From Ectocarpus siliculosus (lineage: Eukaryota > Sar > Phaeophyceae > Ectocarpales > Ectocarpaceae): a stretch of 64,000 bases of DNA. The position numbers and the translations under genes were made by a program. Positions 14,601-23,528 of this stretch are shown in pieces. Location of the stretch: the NCBI GenBank assembly GCA_000310025.1, contig FN649735.1, positions 4,358,166 to 4,422,165 of the forward strand, read 5' to 3'. Under the pieces are notes generated by a model. It was given only the letters and a program-made list of their open reading frames with translations, ran no database searches and was not told where the DNA came from. The number at the start of each line of letters is the position of its first letter. Positions within the stretch are counted from its first letter, which is position 1.

Positions 14601-17492
14601 ATCAACGACAACAAGACCGCCCAACAGCAACAACACTAACACCAACACCAACACAGCAACACCCCACCAACAAAAAGGGAAAAAAATCATCATCCTCTCC
14701 CTTCGGTCGCCTGTGCCAAGAGGTACTCGGCAGCAGACACATCGATCACGACTGCAGCGAAAAAAGGTGCGGGTACGCCAGCCACATACTCACGAGGCAA
14801 GCGCTTCCGAGGGGCTGTTCGTTGGCGAGGGAGTGCTGTGCTAGGGAGGCGTCCCCCAAGAGGGCCTTCATCCGCCCTGCGATGTCGTCGGTCTTGAACT
14901 GACCCCCCTTCACGTCTTCGACGGCCACGTCAAGCCGCTCCATTGCGGCGAGCACCTGCACACAGATAGACACGCACGTGAAACGGCGGAGGGCGGGGGG
15001 GAGGGGGTAGTCATGTAAACGGACGCCGTAGTTGTTAGACCTCGTATGCCGGCACGAAGCGATATGCCGGGTTCTCGCCGGCCCAGGCCAGATGACGTTT
15101 CACAAGGATTAACCAGAAGTTGGTTACAATCATCCTTGTGTTTGGTAAGACGGGGGCGGAAAGATATGGTACGTTACATCCTGTGGGAATACCCTATTAT
15201 CACGCGAGAACTGCAACCAGCTAGGGTACCTTCACCCATAGCATGTACCAGTAACCTCCTGAAAGGGGCGGGCAACCGCATACTGTAATGCTGTAATACT
15301 GTAGTCTGCCAGGGGGCACGGTATCCTGGGATCACTTTCAACTTTCATACCCTACAAGAAAACTAAATACCTTTTGTGGCATACGGCAGGTCTGGGTAAG
15401 AGGGAGAATGAAAGGTTCCAACACGGTCATACACACGGGAGGGAGAGGGAGGAGGCTTTCACTAAAAAGAGCAACCCTAAATCAACAGCAATCCACAAAA
15501 CCAGATCAAGTGGAGAAAGGTAGCGAAGAAATATTGTAAGAGATGGAATGCCGGAAAATGAAGCTGAACAAGAACTACAGTTGTCTGACTGACTGGCGAA
15601 ATAATGACCCCGCTCGAGCGTCCAAACACAATGCGCGCCTTCTCCGAGCTTTGCCGGGGCGTTGCCCCTGTGTGGGACTGTGATGCTGCGGACTCACACA
15701 CAGCGAAAGCAACAGGAGTTAGCTGTGTTTGTTGCACCATAAGACATCGCACCCTCCCTTTCAACGCTCGATTACTCCACTTGTGGCGAAGACTCCAAAA
15801 CCATCTGCTACGTTTAACGCTCTCGACGAGGCAGTTCCAAAGTGTTCCGCTTTTCTCGGCACCGCCACTGCTGTTGTGGCTGCTGTGTGTACATAGACTA
15901 CCGTAGGAGGCGGAGAGATGGCGGCCCCCCCTTTACCGATTTCCAAAACTCGATTGTTCCACAACCAAGTTTGTGCCAACACCTTAAAAGGGTGGTTTTG
16001 GAAACATCTGGTCGAGGGCTTTCCGTAGAATTGTCCGGCCCTTTCCGTACCCAATTGGCTACATATGGAGCAATCGAGCTTTGAGAATGGGTGCCATCTC
16101 TCCGCCTCTCGCGGTACGCGAGTTTTGAAACTCGATCCAGGGGTGTGGTATCCGACGTACCGTATATATAATATAGCGTGGTCAAACTTGATCCCGGTGC
16201 TTACCTTGGCCATGTCACCCCGCGGCTTTCCCTCGGCGGCGCCCGCATCCAGCGTCAGCAGGCATTGCCCCGGCGCGAGCTGCAGCATGAGGGTGTCGAG
16301 GTTGCTGAACTGGTCGTTGTCCAAGAACTCGTAGACCACAAGAGTCCATTGCACCTTCGCAGCAGCAGTAGAGCACAGAAGGGGGGGGTCAACAACGCCG
16401 GTGGATTAGCACCGGTGGCCCTATATTGCGTCGGTGGAATTGCTGGGCACAGACTGAAAGTACGAAAGTCAGTCACAGGTACAACTGAATAGCGCCGGTC
16501 GCTGCGCCGGGCGCGCATCGCCGTTTATTGAGGACGCTAATTTACACTACAAGTAGAGAACGAGAGAAAGCAGCAGCAACACTCAGCGCGTCAACCAGCA
16601 TGGCTGTCGCGAGGTTGCGGGTGTCCCTTGTCCCTGACTCTGCACTCTGAGCGAACAGGTCCTTGATCAACGCGTGAAGGTGTGGTTGCTGTCCAAGAGA
16701 CCTCGCCCTCGAGTGTGTGCAGACCAGGTCCGAAGGTGGTATTGGTAAAGAAATTCAAATTTCAAAGAGCTCGCATACTCCCGTCTTGTCATGTACCGCG
16801 AAGGCCCCCCGTCAGACCAGGTAGGAAGGTGGAAAAGAAATTCAAATTTCAAAGAGCTCGCATACTCCCGTCTTGTCATGTACCGCGAAGGCCCCCCGTA
16901 GACGCGTGCCCCATGTGCGACAGCGCGCAGCCCGCATGCTCGAGACAGTTAGGTAGACAAGCGGACTATTACACAGGAACATGGTCCACAACACGACCTG
17001 TCTGCACGAGCACGCGGAAGCTTCGCGCAATGGAGGCGGATACGTTTACTGCTGTACTTGTAGATGTTTTTCAAAATTTGACTTCCAATCGCGCGGTCCC
17101 TTTTCCATTCATGAGGTATGCATATTATAACTAACAGATCCGTGTCGCCATGGTTTCAACGATGCAACGGGCCGAACGACAGAAGCAACACACGGTACTA
17201 GTACACGTGCTGTCCCCGCCTGCCACCGCACCTTGTCGTCCATGCCTTCCCGCTGTCGAGGCATCCTCGCCGCGACGCCTACCGTTCTCTGGTGCCGTGA
17301 CACCTTGTACTTGACCGCACACAGCGGGCGGTCCACTTCATCCTTTCCTCCGGAAGAGGTCAAGCCGCTCTGCAGAGAGTCCGACATCCCTTCCCGCCCG
17401 CACTGCGAGGGAGAGCTGGCAAGTGAGCGATGCAGGCAGCAGCGAAGAGCTGGCTGGAAGCTGTTGGCGCACTGCGGCAGTGGCAGTGGCAT
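1937..17492 (-). CDS. MSH2: MSH2-type mismatch repair ATPase, 17 exons
   Basis: DNA mismatch repair MutS homologue of MSH2 type; in the nucleus it should pair with MSH6 or MSH3. Exons (minus strand, 5' to 3'): 17232-17492, 16205-16354, 14794-14955, 14032-14243, 12959-13022, 11927-12076, 11075-11245, 10104-10268, 9162-9233, 8232-8435, 7393-7559, 6383-6491, 5357-5543, 4671-4834, 3525-3616, 2735-2909, 1937-2023. All junctions are GT/AG and in phase, giving 863 aa. Visible motifs are [10 protein letters not shown] (connector), Walker [10 protein letters not shown] (~608-616), the MSH2 signature [11 protein letters not shown], Walker [15 protein letters not shown] (DE ~687-688), ATHFHE, and [10 protein letters not shown] with FGIHVA. 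Animal and plant MSH2 are about 930-940 aa; the missing part is the N-terminal domain I. Start ATG 17492 adds a basic, Ser-rich leader; ATG 17387 is the alternative. The 17232/16354 junction is the least certain. Confidence 0.9.
2045..2177 (+). repeat. Short interspersed element, family A
   Basis: G-rich head, then TACTCATG, then the family core TAGACCATTGACCTCGCATC and a GGGACGGAGCGATATGCC block ending in GCCGGCCCAGGG. The same order recurs at 8.5, 11.3, 15.0, 19.4 and 40.9 kb on plus and at 37.4 and 60.7 kb on minus. It sits in the last MSH2 intron. Confidence 0.8.
2639..2697. repeat. (CAA)n microsatellite
   Basis: Nearly perfect CAA/AAC trinucleotide run in an MSH2 intron, just downstream (in gene sense) of the exon ending at 2735. 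Confidence 0.95.
4492..4612 (+). repeat. Short interspersed element, subfamily B
   Basis: Shares the GACCATTGACC core with family A but continues ACGCGTCCTCGAGGGGACGG and then a GATCACCGATGGCCAATCG block. A close copy lies at 11.38-11.50 kb. GTCCTC-GA-GGGGAC can form a small stem. It lies in an MSH2 intron. Confidence 0.75.
5127..5182. repeat. (CT)n microsatellite
   Basis: CT dinucleotide tract with a few GT and GC interruptions, within an MSH2 intron. Confidence 0.95.
5920..6062. repeat. AATAATGCCGGT repeat cluster
   Basis: Four to five copies of AATAATGCCGGT or close variants (ATAATGCCGG, AATAATGCCG) in about 140 bp, ending with the reverse complement CCGGCATTATACCGG. A diverged relative, with the shared phrases ATGCCGGTGA, GATGGAAT and ATACTCTGAATA, is present near 509-575. 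It lies in an MSH2 intron. Confidence 0.7.
8486..8640 (+). repeat. Interspersed element family A with terminal hairpin
   Basis: Contains the core GCTAGACCGTTGACTTCGCA, the GGGACGGAGCGATATGCCTT block, and a 3' stem-loop at 8582-8614. In the stem-loop CAAGGATTGACCAG pairs with CTGGTC(AT)AATCCTTG around an AAG loop. The same tail is found at 15.1 kb with paired changes in the stem. Confidence 0.8.
9336..9363. repeat. (CAG)n microsatellite
   Basis: Short CAG tract within an MSH2 intron. Similar CAG/CTG tracts occur at 13.86-13.90, 19.95-19.98, 37.87-37.90 and 59.52-59.56 kb. Confidence 0.9.
9841..10008. repeat. ~95-bp imperfect tandem duplication
   Basis: The block at 9841-9913 (from AGGACAACAAGACTGACCG to TTATCACCGATGCTATCG) is repeated at 9936-10008 with about 10% changes. 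It lies in an MSH2 intron, with CAAC-rich simple sequence on the other side of the 10104-10268 exon. Confidence 0.85.
11266..11372 (+). repeat. Short interspersed element, family A
   Basis: G run, TACTCAT, GTGCATGCCGTAGTCGTTAG, then CCATTGACCTCGCATCCC and GCCGGGACGGAGC, ending at a GCCCAGG block. It begins about 20 bp upstream (gene sense) of an MSH2 exon and is followed directly by a subfamily B copy. Confidence 0.85.
11380..11503 (+). repeat. Short interspersed element, subfamily B
   Basis: A second G run, then the GACCATTGACCACGCG core, a perfect GTCCTC-GA-GAGGAC palindrome, and a GATCACCGATGGCCAATCG tail matching the copy at 4.5 kb. It is in tandem with the family A copy just before it. 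Confidence 0.85.
14990..15152 (+). repeat. Interspersed element family A with terminal hairpin
   Basis: G-rich head, GCCGTAGTTGTTAGACCTCG core, GAAGCGATATGCCGGGTTCTC block, then a 3' stem-loop at 15101-15140. In the stem-loop CACAAGGATTAACCA pairs with TGGTTA...ATCCTTGTG. Compared with the copy at 8.6 kb, a G:C stem pair has become A:T on both sides. Confidence 0.8.
16721..16900. repeat. ~93-bp direct tandem duplication
   Basis: Two adjacent copies start with AGACCAGGT at 16721 and 16814. They share a nearly identical 65-base stretch from AAGAAATTCAAATTTC through GCGAAGGCCCCCCGT. The duplication lies in the first MSH2 intron and so looks recent. Confidence 0.9.
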
Positions 17493-17723
17493 TTTTAAAT
17501 CTGCCTGAGAAAATGCCTGAGGAATTGATGGAGACCCTATTTGCGGGGCCCCTACCCCCTTGCCTTGCTGTGCGTTTTAAACTCACCACCCACACCACCC
17601 ACGCTGTCACGTGCTGGCGTATGGTGGACTACTACTGTGGGTTAGTTGGTGTACCTTCTCCACCGCGCATCGCCACACTTTGCGGCAGTTGTTTGGGTGG
17701 TCCGGTGAAGGCGTGACGCTATC
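17493..17723. promoter_or_regulatory. Candidate bidirectional promoter of MSH2 and F-box/RCC1 gene
   Basis: Only about 230 bp separate the proposed MSH2 start (minus strand, 17492) from the proposed start of the plus-strand F-box/RCC1 gene (17724). No core promoter element can be named with confidence. A TTTTAAA run lies next to the MSH2 ATG. The call rests on gene orientation and on both start choices being right. Confidence 0.4.
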
Positions 17724-20700
17724 ATGGTACGCGAGGTGAGAGAAATTGGTTACGCCGCAAAGTGTATCTGCGGAGACTGCCGCGCGGTACATTCTCTGCC
17801 CAACCGCGCTCCTGCTCGCTCTGCTCTGGATCTCTGGCTGCTCTGGCTGTGTTGCTGTGTTTAAAGACGAACGCCCGCAATCCGCGATCCATTTTCCGTC
17901 GTCGTTGTCCAACAAAACCGCCAATCTCGCGCAATACGTCTGGCGGGACTTGATTGTGTTTCCCGATGCGTGCATCTATGAGCTGCACTTCATATATGTA
18001 CAGTGTTTGTCTTGGATACTTCCTTGCCAGCTCTCTGGCCTGCCGCTGGAGGTCCTGCAAGGCTGCATCCTTGTCCCCTTCGGCACCCCGAGGGACGTGG
18101 CTCACCTCTTGGCTGCTTCGCGGTAAGTGTGTGTGTGTGCGTGATTGCGTGGGTTTCTGTGTTCATTTTTTTGTTCCGTTTATCAACCCTTTGCTCTCTG
18201 CGTCGTGGGAATTGTTTGCTGTCCTGCTCATGATGTTGAAAGTGAGCCCGCGCGTTGAATGCACGTCTGATGACATGATCTTTAGTCGACCGGTAGCGCG
18301 CGGTCCTCGGTCCCTCATTACTTTATGACTTTTATGTGATGGTGGGCACGCACACCTGGACTGCGTTCTTTAAAGTAGAGAGTTGCTAGGGGAAACGAGA
18401 CCTGCTGAACACAACCACGGGGCGCGTACATCCCCCGGTCGGTCTCACCTGGTTCTTAAGGGTTAGGGTTGGTTCTTGGCGAGTACACAGTACTGCTGTA
18501 CAGGAGCTCCTCGCGGGAAGTTCAGAATCATAAGAAAATAGAACAGGGAGGGGGTACGCAGACCCTATTCCCTAACCCTAACCCTGACCCAACTTCCCCG
18601 AATGCATGCTTTATCAAACATGTTTCCTTAATTTAATATGAAAACCCTGAGAAGGCTACTGGCTGTACAACACCCTCATGCCGTTAGGGCTTCACCCCGC
18701 GCTGGCCTCTTCGACGAAGCTCGATGCGCTGAATGCACCCACCGGGGAGTTAAAGGGATTTGATGTGTACTTCGACATATGCTTCTTGGATCACACCATA
18801 CGGAAACCGTTACGCATCCCAATCCGCCCATATTTGCATCACAGCGGCCATATCCTTGCGTAGACGAAGGCTCATCTTGTGCCCCCAACAACCCCCGTCT
18901 CTTTGCATCGCTGCGGCCGTACCTTTCCCGACCCTGCGTGTGTTTGGCATGACCTTACATGACATGACATGATGTTCCATGGCTTGACATGACTTGAGAT
19001 GGCTTGACATTGCATGACTTGACTTGAGATGGCATGACACGGCATGGCATGACGTGAGATGACATGAAATATCCCGACATGACTTGACATGCCATTACAG
19101 CGGTCTCCGCTCCCTTCGACGGGGGTACGTCTCCGGCGTCCTAGACCTCCTCTTCCAAGGCAAGCCCGGAGCAGGCAACGCCATCCCCTGGATACGCTCG
19201 CACCATGGGGGCAAGGACAAGGATAAGGATAAGGACAAGGACAACAAACTCAAGGGGAACGGCGGCAGCGTTGACGATGTTAGCGTGGTGGACTGGTTGT
19301 GCGGGTTGAGGGACACGAGCGCTACGGGGGCGTACAGCGCGTCGCTGGGGGAGACGCACTCCTTGCGTGAGTGGAGGGGGAGGGGGGCACTCATGCAAAC
19401 GTGCCATAGTCGTTAGACCATTGGCCTCGCATCTCTAGGACGGGGCGATATTCCTTCCGGGTTTTCGCCGGCCCAGGGTACGCTTCACCAGGATAAGGAT
19501 GAACCAGACGAAGGGGCACGGAGCGATTGTATGCGTGGGTTGTTCCGTGGGAGTTTGGTGGTACGGAATAGCGGTTTTCGAGGGTGCCCGGCGAACCCCC
19601 CCGGCGGGTGGGTGTTGGTTGTTGGTTGGCCCTTGTGTAGCAGGCGGCTCTATCGACAGAATGTGCGCCGATTCCGACGCTTTCATGGCTTCCGTGGCTT
19701 CTCCGACCCTAAGTTTGCCGAGTTACCAACCACCTCGTGTCACGTACAGCTATTATAAATACAGCCGTGTACTTGAGCACGGAGTCAAGAAGCCGTGTGT
19801 CCCACTGACATCTTACGTCAAAATCAAGATTTCACAACGAAGCGCCCAAACGTACCTAGTCTAATCATCATGTTGCAACCAGCGATTGCTCTCCCAACCG
19901 TTGTTGTTGTCTGAAGCCGAACGTATGCCGCGCTCCGCTCGTCGCTGCTCTGACTGCTGCTGCTGCTGCTGCTGCTGCCACCGCCTTTTCTCTTTGCTTC
20001 TGACGTTGATGCCATGCTGCACGTCGGTCGTTGCCGATGTTGCTGTCGATTTCTCTTGCCAGTTGTCACCCCCGGCGGACGCGCCCTCTCGGCCGGCAGC
20101 GGGAGGCACGGCGTCTTAGGATCGAGCGGTAGGATGAACCGCTTCCTTTTTACGGTAAGGGGTGATATCCTATCCCGCATGGCATTATAAGGTGCTCTGG
20201 CTGGCGAGATACGTAGCACGTTCGACGCAAGACGCTTCATTGATGAGACTTCCATTTTTCGGGTCCAAGTATGCTACTTTATTTCCTTGTTTGGATGATT
20301 TTTTCTGGGTCTGTGGAGGACATCCTTCGGCAATACAACCAACCATTTGTGCACATACTTATAGGAAATACGATCCATCGGAGCAACTTGCCATCGGGAG
20401 AGTGACAAGAAATGCACCTTTGAGATCTGTCTCTTCCGAAGTCCTTGGCCGCTTGCCGAGATCGGAGGCGGGGAGTCTTCGACTCTCCTTCCTCTGTCCT
20501 CTGGAGGCCACTCTCTCTTTTCTTTACATCTCTCCTCGTTTCATCTCACGAAAGGAAATATCCACCTTTGGCAGTAGGGGACCACTGCAACGGCACCGGC
20601 TTCTGTCTCTGACGGTGGCCTGTGTCCTCAGGCCCATTTTTTCGTTCTAGACTTCCAGACTTGTGCACCCCTTTCTTGCCTAGTCGGCTTGTGACCACGT

Positions 20701-23528
20701 TGCAAGGTACGGAGCGGAGACGCAAATTATTTTTATGTGAAGACAGCGACAGCAACAAGGGTGGATGACCTTTGCGTTCCGATCCTGCTGAGATTTCGCT
20801 GCATCCCGATGCTCCCTGAGCGGCTTCTCCCGTGTGTGCGCTCCCACCCGTTTCCTTGTGGGTCAAAGTATTTTCCTCCTCCTCCTCCTCCTCCTTCTCC
20901 TGCTTTGCGTGCTCCGGGTTGCACGGGCAATCTCATGTGGAGTAGCGGAAATGAAGGGGATAGAGGAGAGGGGAGACGGCCTTGCCTTGCCCTGCATTGC
21001 ATTGCATCCGTCTCGCAACCCTGACCCTCGCCCCTCAAATCGTTTCTGCCTTCATTTTCGTTGTTGCCGCAACTAGGAGGTGGACTTAGGGTGGGGTCGG
21101 TTTCCAGGGCGTATCCCTGTGGTGGCGGTGGCCTGCGGCCAGAGGCATACGCTCATCCTAACCGCCGTTGGCACCGTGCACTCATGCGGGTAAGGGCAAC
21201 GATGGGACGACACTGGCAGACCACCACAAGCAGAGCAACGCACAGAATATTCGGTAAAAAAACTCTCAGTGTGGATGAGCAGCCAGTTATGGGACGATGC
21301 TGGGAGGCACATTCTATAGGCGCTGTATGTGGCGTTATTAGGGTCTTGTCTTCCCTACATGAGCATGGGTGTTCCCGACCGCGTTGGGCGAGAACTCTGG
21401 GGGGCCTATGAGAAACATGTAACGATGTCGAGGTTGTCACCATCATGAGCGTTCCTCCGAGTACTGTAATCGCATGATACTTGGGGTTGTTCGTGCACAG
21501 GTAGTGCCGATTTGTGACCATTGCATCGCGATATACTCCGTCCGAGCTCTCGCAACAAGTTTTGTTTCCCGTTTTGCGGAATGCTCCGATCGAAAAACGG
21601 TTTATTTGACGGCCATCGTTCCCCCCGTCTCTACGGAGCAGGCTCGGCGACTACGGTCGCCTCGGGCATGGCAACGAGGCCAGCCTGTCCCGCCCCACCC
21701 TCATCGACTCCCTCGCAGGGGAGAGGATCACCCAGGTAGCCGCCGGTGCAGCCCACTCCGTGGCGGTTTCCTGGAGCGGGAAGGCTTTCACCTGGGGGTG
21801 GGGATACCAAGGCGTTCTCGGTCGGGGGGGCGACGACGACGTCTTGAAGCCGACCAGGGTGGCTATCCCTCTCATGGATGTTTCCGGCGGTTCAAACGGC
21901 GGTGGCGATGCGCGTGGCGGCGGTGTTGTTGCCGTCGAGGGCCATGTGACCTGCGCGACGGCCGGGCGATCGTGCACCGTACTCGGCACACGCCACGGTG
22001 TAGTCCTCTTCTCCGGGCTCATGTCGACCATGACAAGCAATCATTTTTGCGCGGTCTTCTCCGAGTTCGGCCGCTTGGGGGACGGGCTGCGGTGCTGGCG
22101 CGTTCAGTGCGAATGCTTGCCGGCCACGGGTACAACTCTGGTGATGGCGATCGATCCCGCCGGGCAAGTGTACGACGTGGAGCCCAGAAACGGGGTTGCT
22201 TTGGGTGGGAACAACAGCAGCAGGTACGGGAACCCGTCGAAACAAAGGGTACCGTTGTCGGCGGACTACGCCCCTTGCTCCTCAGTCATCCTTTCGCCCT
22301 CCGACAACGAACGTGGCCAGTGCTGGTTGGAGACCGGGGGCGAGGTCGAGGAGTCCGGGTGGGGGATGGACGTTTGTTTTGGCATGGTTGGAGTGTCAAG
22401 GGATGGGCGGCTGCTGTTTGACAGCGACGAGGACGATGCCGGCAAGGACAGAAGCGTCGGGGTGGTTCATGCGTCTGCCCGGATCGGTAACAGCTGTGAG
22501 GTCAGCCACGGGCTAAGGCTGGAGGACGGCGGCACGTCCGTGCTCACCTGGGGGGACGGCAGGACGGGACATGTGAGGGGTGGTGGGCGGTGAAAGTCGT
22601 CGATGATGGGAGATGCTAGACGATGTCTGGTGTTCTTTTGTGGGTAGCCTCCGTTAGATTGTCTGGAAAATGGCACCCTGTCTATGTAGGGTACAAAGAC
22701 GTCAGCACATCAGATAACACGAACCCGACCGTGTGTGTGTGTTTGATTTTCATTCGGAATTATGCGAACACATCATTCTCGAGTTGGAATGGACCGCGAA
22801 TCAATGGCCAAGACTTCACAATCGGCTTTGATTGAAGAAACAACAATGCCTCCTTCGCTTTGCCGTGGTCATACCCCCGATGTGTGCACCATTCGGAGAA
22901 AGCCGTCCTTCATTTTGGGGGGAGATATTCGCTACGCCCAATACTTTTTGGGAGAGACGAAAAGAATCGCTGCGCCACCCCTCCCGCCGCCGCCCCATCG
23001 ATTCATTCCACGGAGACCACAAGGCCCGCAGCATGCCCCTTGCTCTGACCTACGTGGCGATTACACGACCTAACCCTGTTAGCATACGTGCGCCATGGAG
23101 AGCGGATCGTCCTCTCTGATCGTGCAATAACCCTGACCCAAACCCTATCCCACTTCGACCCCCCGTACCCTCCCGCCGTTCCCTCGGACCACCCCCCCCC
23201 CCCTCGGCAGCTCGGTCACGGAACCCCCGCCTTCGAGCCGAAACCGAAGGGGGTCACCACGGCGGTGGTTCTGGGGAGCGCCGCAAGCGGGGTTCGCTCC
23301 GCAAGCGTGAATGTCTCCGTTGATGACTCGTTGGGGGGAAGCAGCAGGGAGGTTGGCGGCATGCATAGCAGCGGCGGTGGTGGTGGTGAAGCAGGGTTTA
23401 GGGGTGTTCTAGCACTCGTTGACGCTGCGGCGGATAGGCGGGATGCGGCAGACGATCGGGCCCTGGCCAAGGAGGAGGAGGAGGAGGAGGCGAAGAGGAG
23501 GAAGGTTAGCCACGCTGATGGAAGATGA
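17724..23528 (+). CDS. F-box and RCC1-repeat protein, 7 exons
   Basis: Probable substrate-recruiting F-box protein with an RCC1-like beta-propeller. Exons: 17724-17735 (tentative, MVRE), 18031-18122, 19101-19366, 20063-20154, 21077-21189, 21642-22572, 23211-23528. Phases join throughout, giving 607 aa. The F-box is LPLEVLQGCILVPFGTPRDV (~8-27) followed by AAS-R. RCC1-type blades are seen as ASLGETHSL, then VTPGGRALSAGSGRHGVLG (~125-143), VVAVACGQRHTLIL, GLGDYGRLGHG (~192-202), VAAGAAHSVAV with WGWGYQGVLGRG, and near the end WGDGRTGH-LGHG across the last junction. The central part of exon 6 is too divergent to assign to blades. The C-terminus has an acidic run followed by KRRK, a possible nuclear signal. 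F-box proteins bind SKP1/CUL1 ubiquitin ligases; that role here is inferred from family. The 12-bp first exon is the weakest part. Confidence 0.75.
18955..19092. repeat. Degenerate TGACATGA/TGAGATGG minisatellite
   Basis: A run of loosely repeated 5- and 10-bp units such as TGACATGACT and TGAGATGGCT immediately upstream of the splice acceptor at 19100 of the F-box/RCC1 gene. Confidence 0.8.
19370..19503 (+). repeat. Short interspersed element, family A
   Basis: Begins with the G-rich head right at the splice donor of the 19101-19366 exon. It continues CACTCATG, GTCGTTAGACCATTGGCCTC, GGACGGGGCGATATTCCTTC and GCCGGCCCAGGG, and its tail hairpin is degraded. The element therefore nearly touches a coding exon. 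Confidence 0.8.
19953..19979. repeat. (TGC)n microsatellite
   Basis: TGC trinucleotide run in the intron ahead of the exon at 20063 of the F-box/RCC1 gene. Confidence 0.9.

Noticed and set aside
16541-16675. Minus-strand segment [20 protein letters not shown]... ending in a stop, preceded by an AG
   Set aside because: Considered as an MSH2 exon or the end of another gene. Skipping it keeps MSH2 phase from 17232 to 16354, and its sequence does not match MSH2 or any family I know.
17722-18105. Minus-strand ORF with KYPRQTLYIYEVQLIDARIG
   Set aside because: It lies antisense to the F-box exon, whose plus-strand reading has both a family match and a strong GTAAGT donor. The minus reading matches nothing and does not resemble MSH2 domain I.
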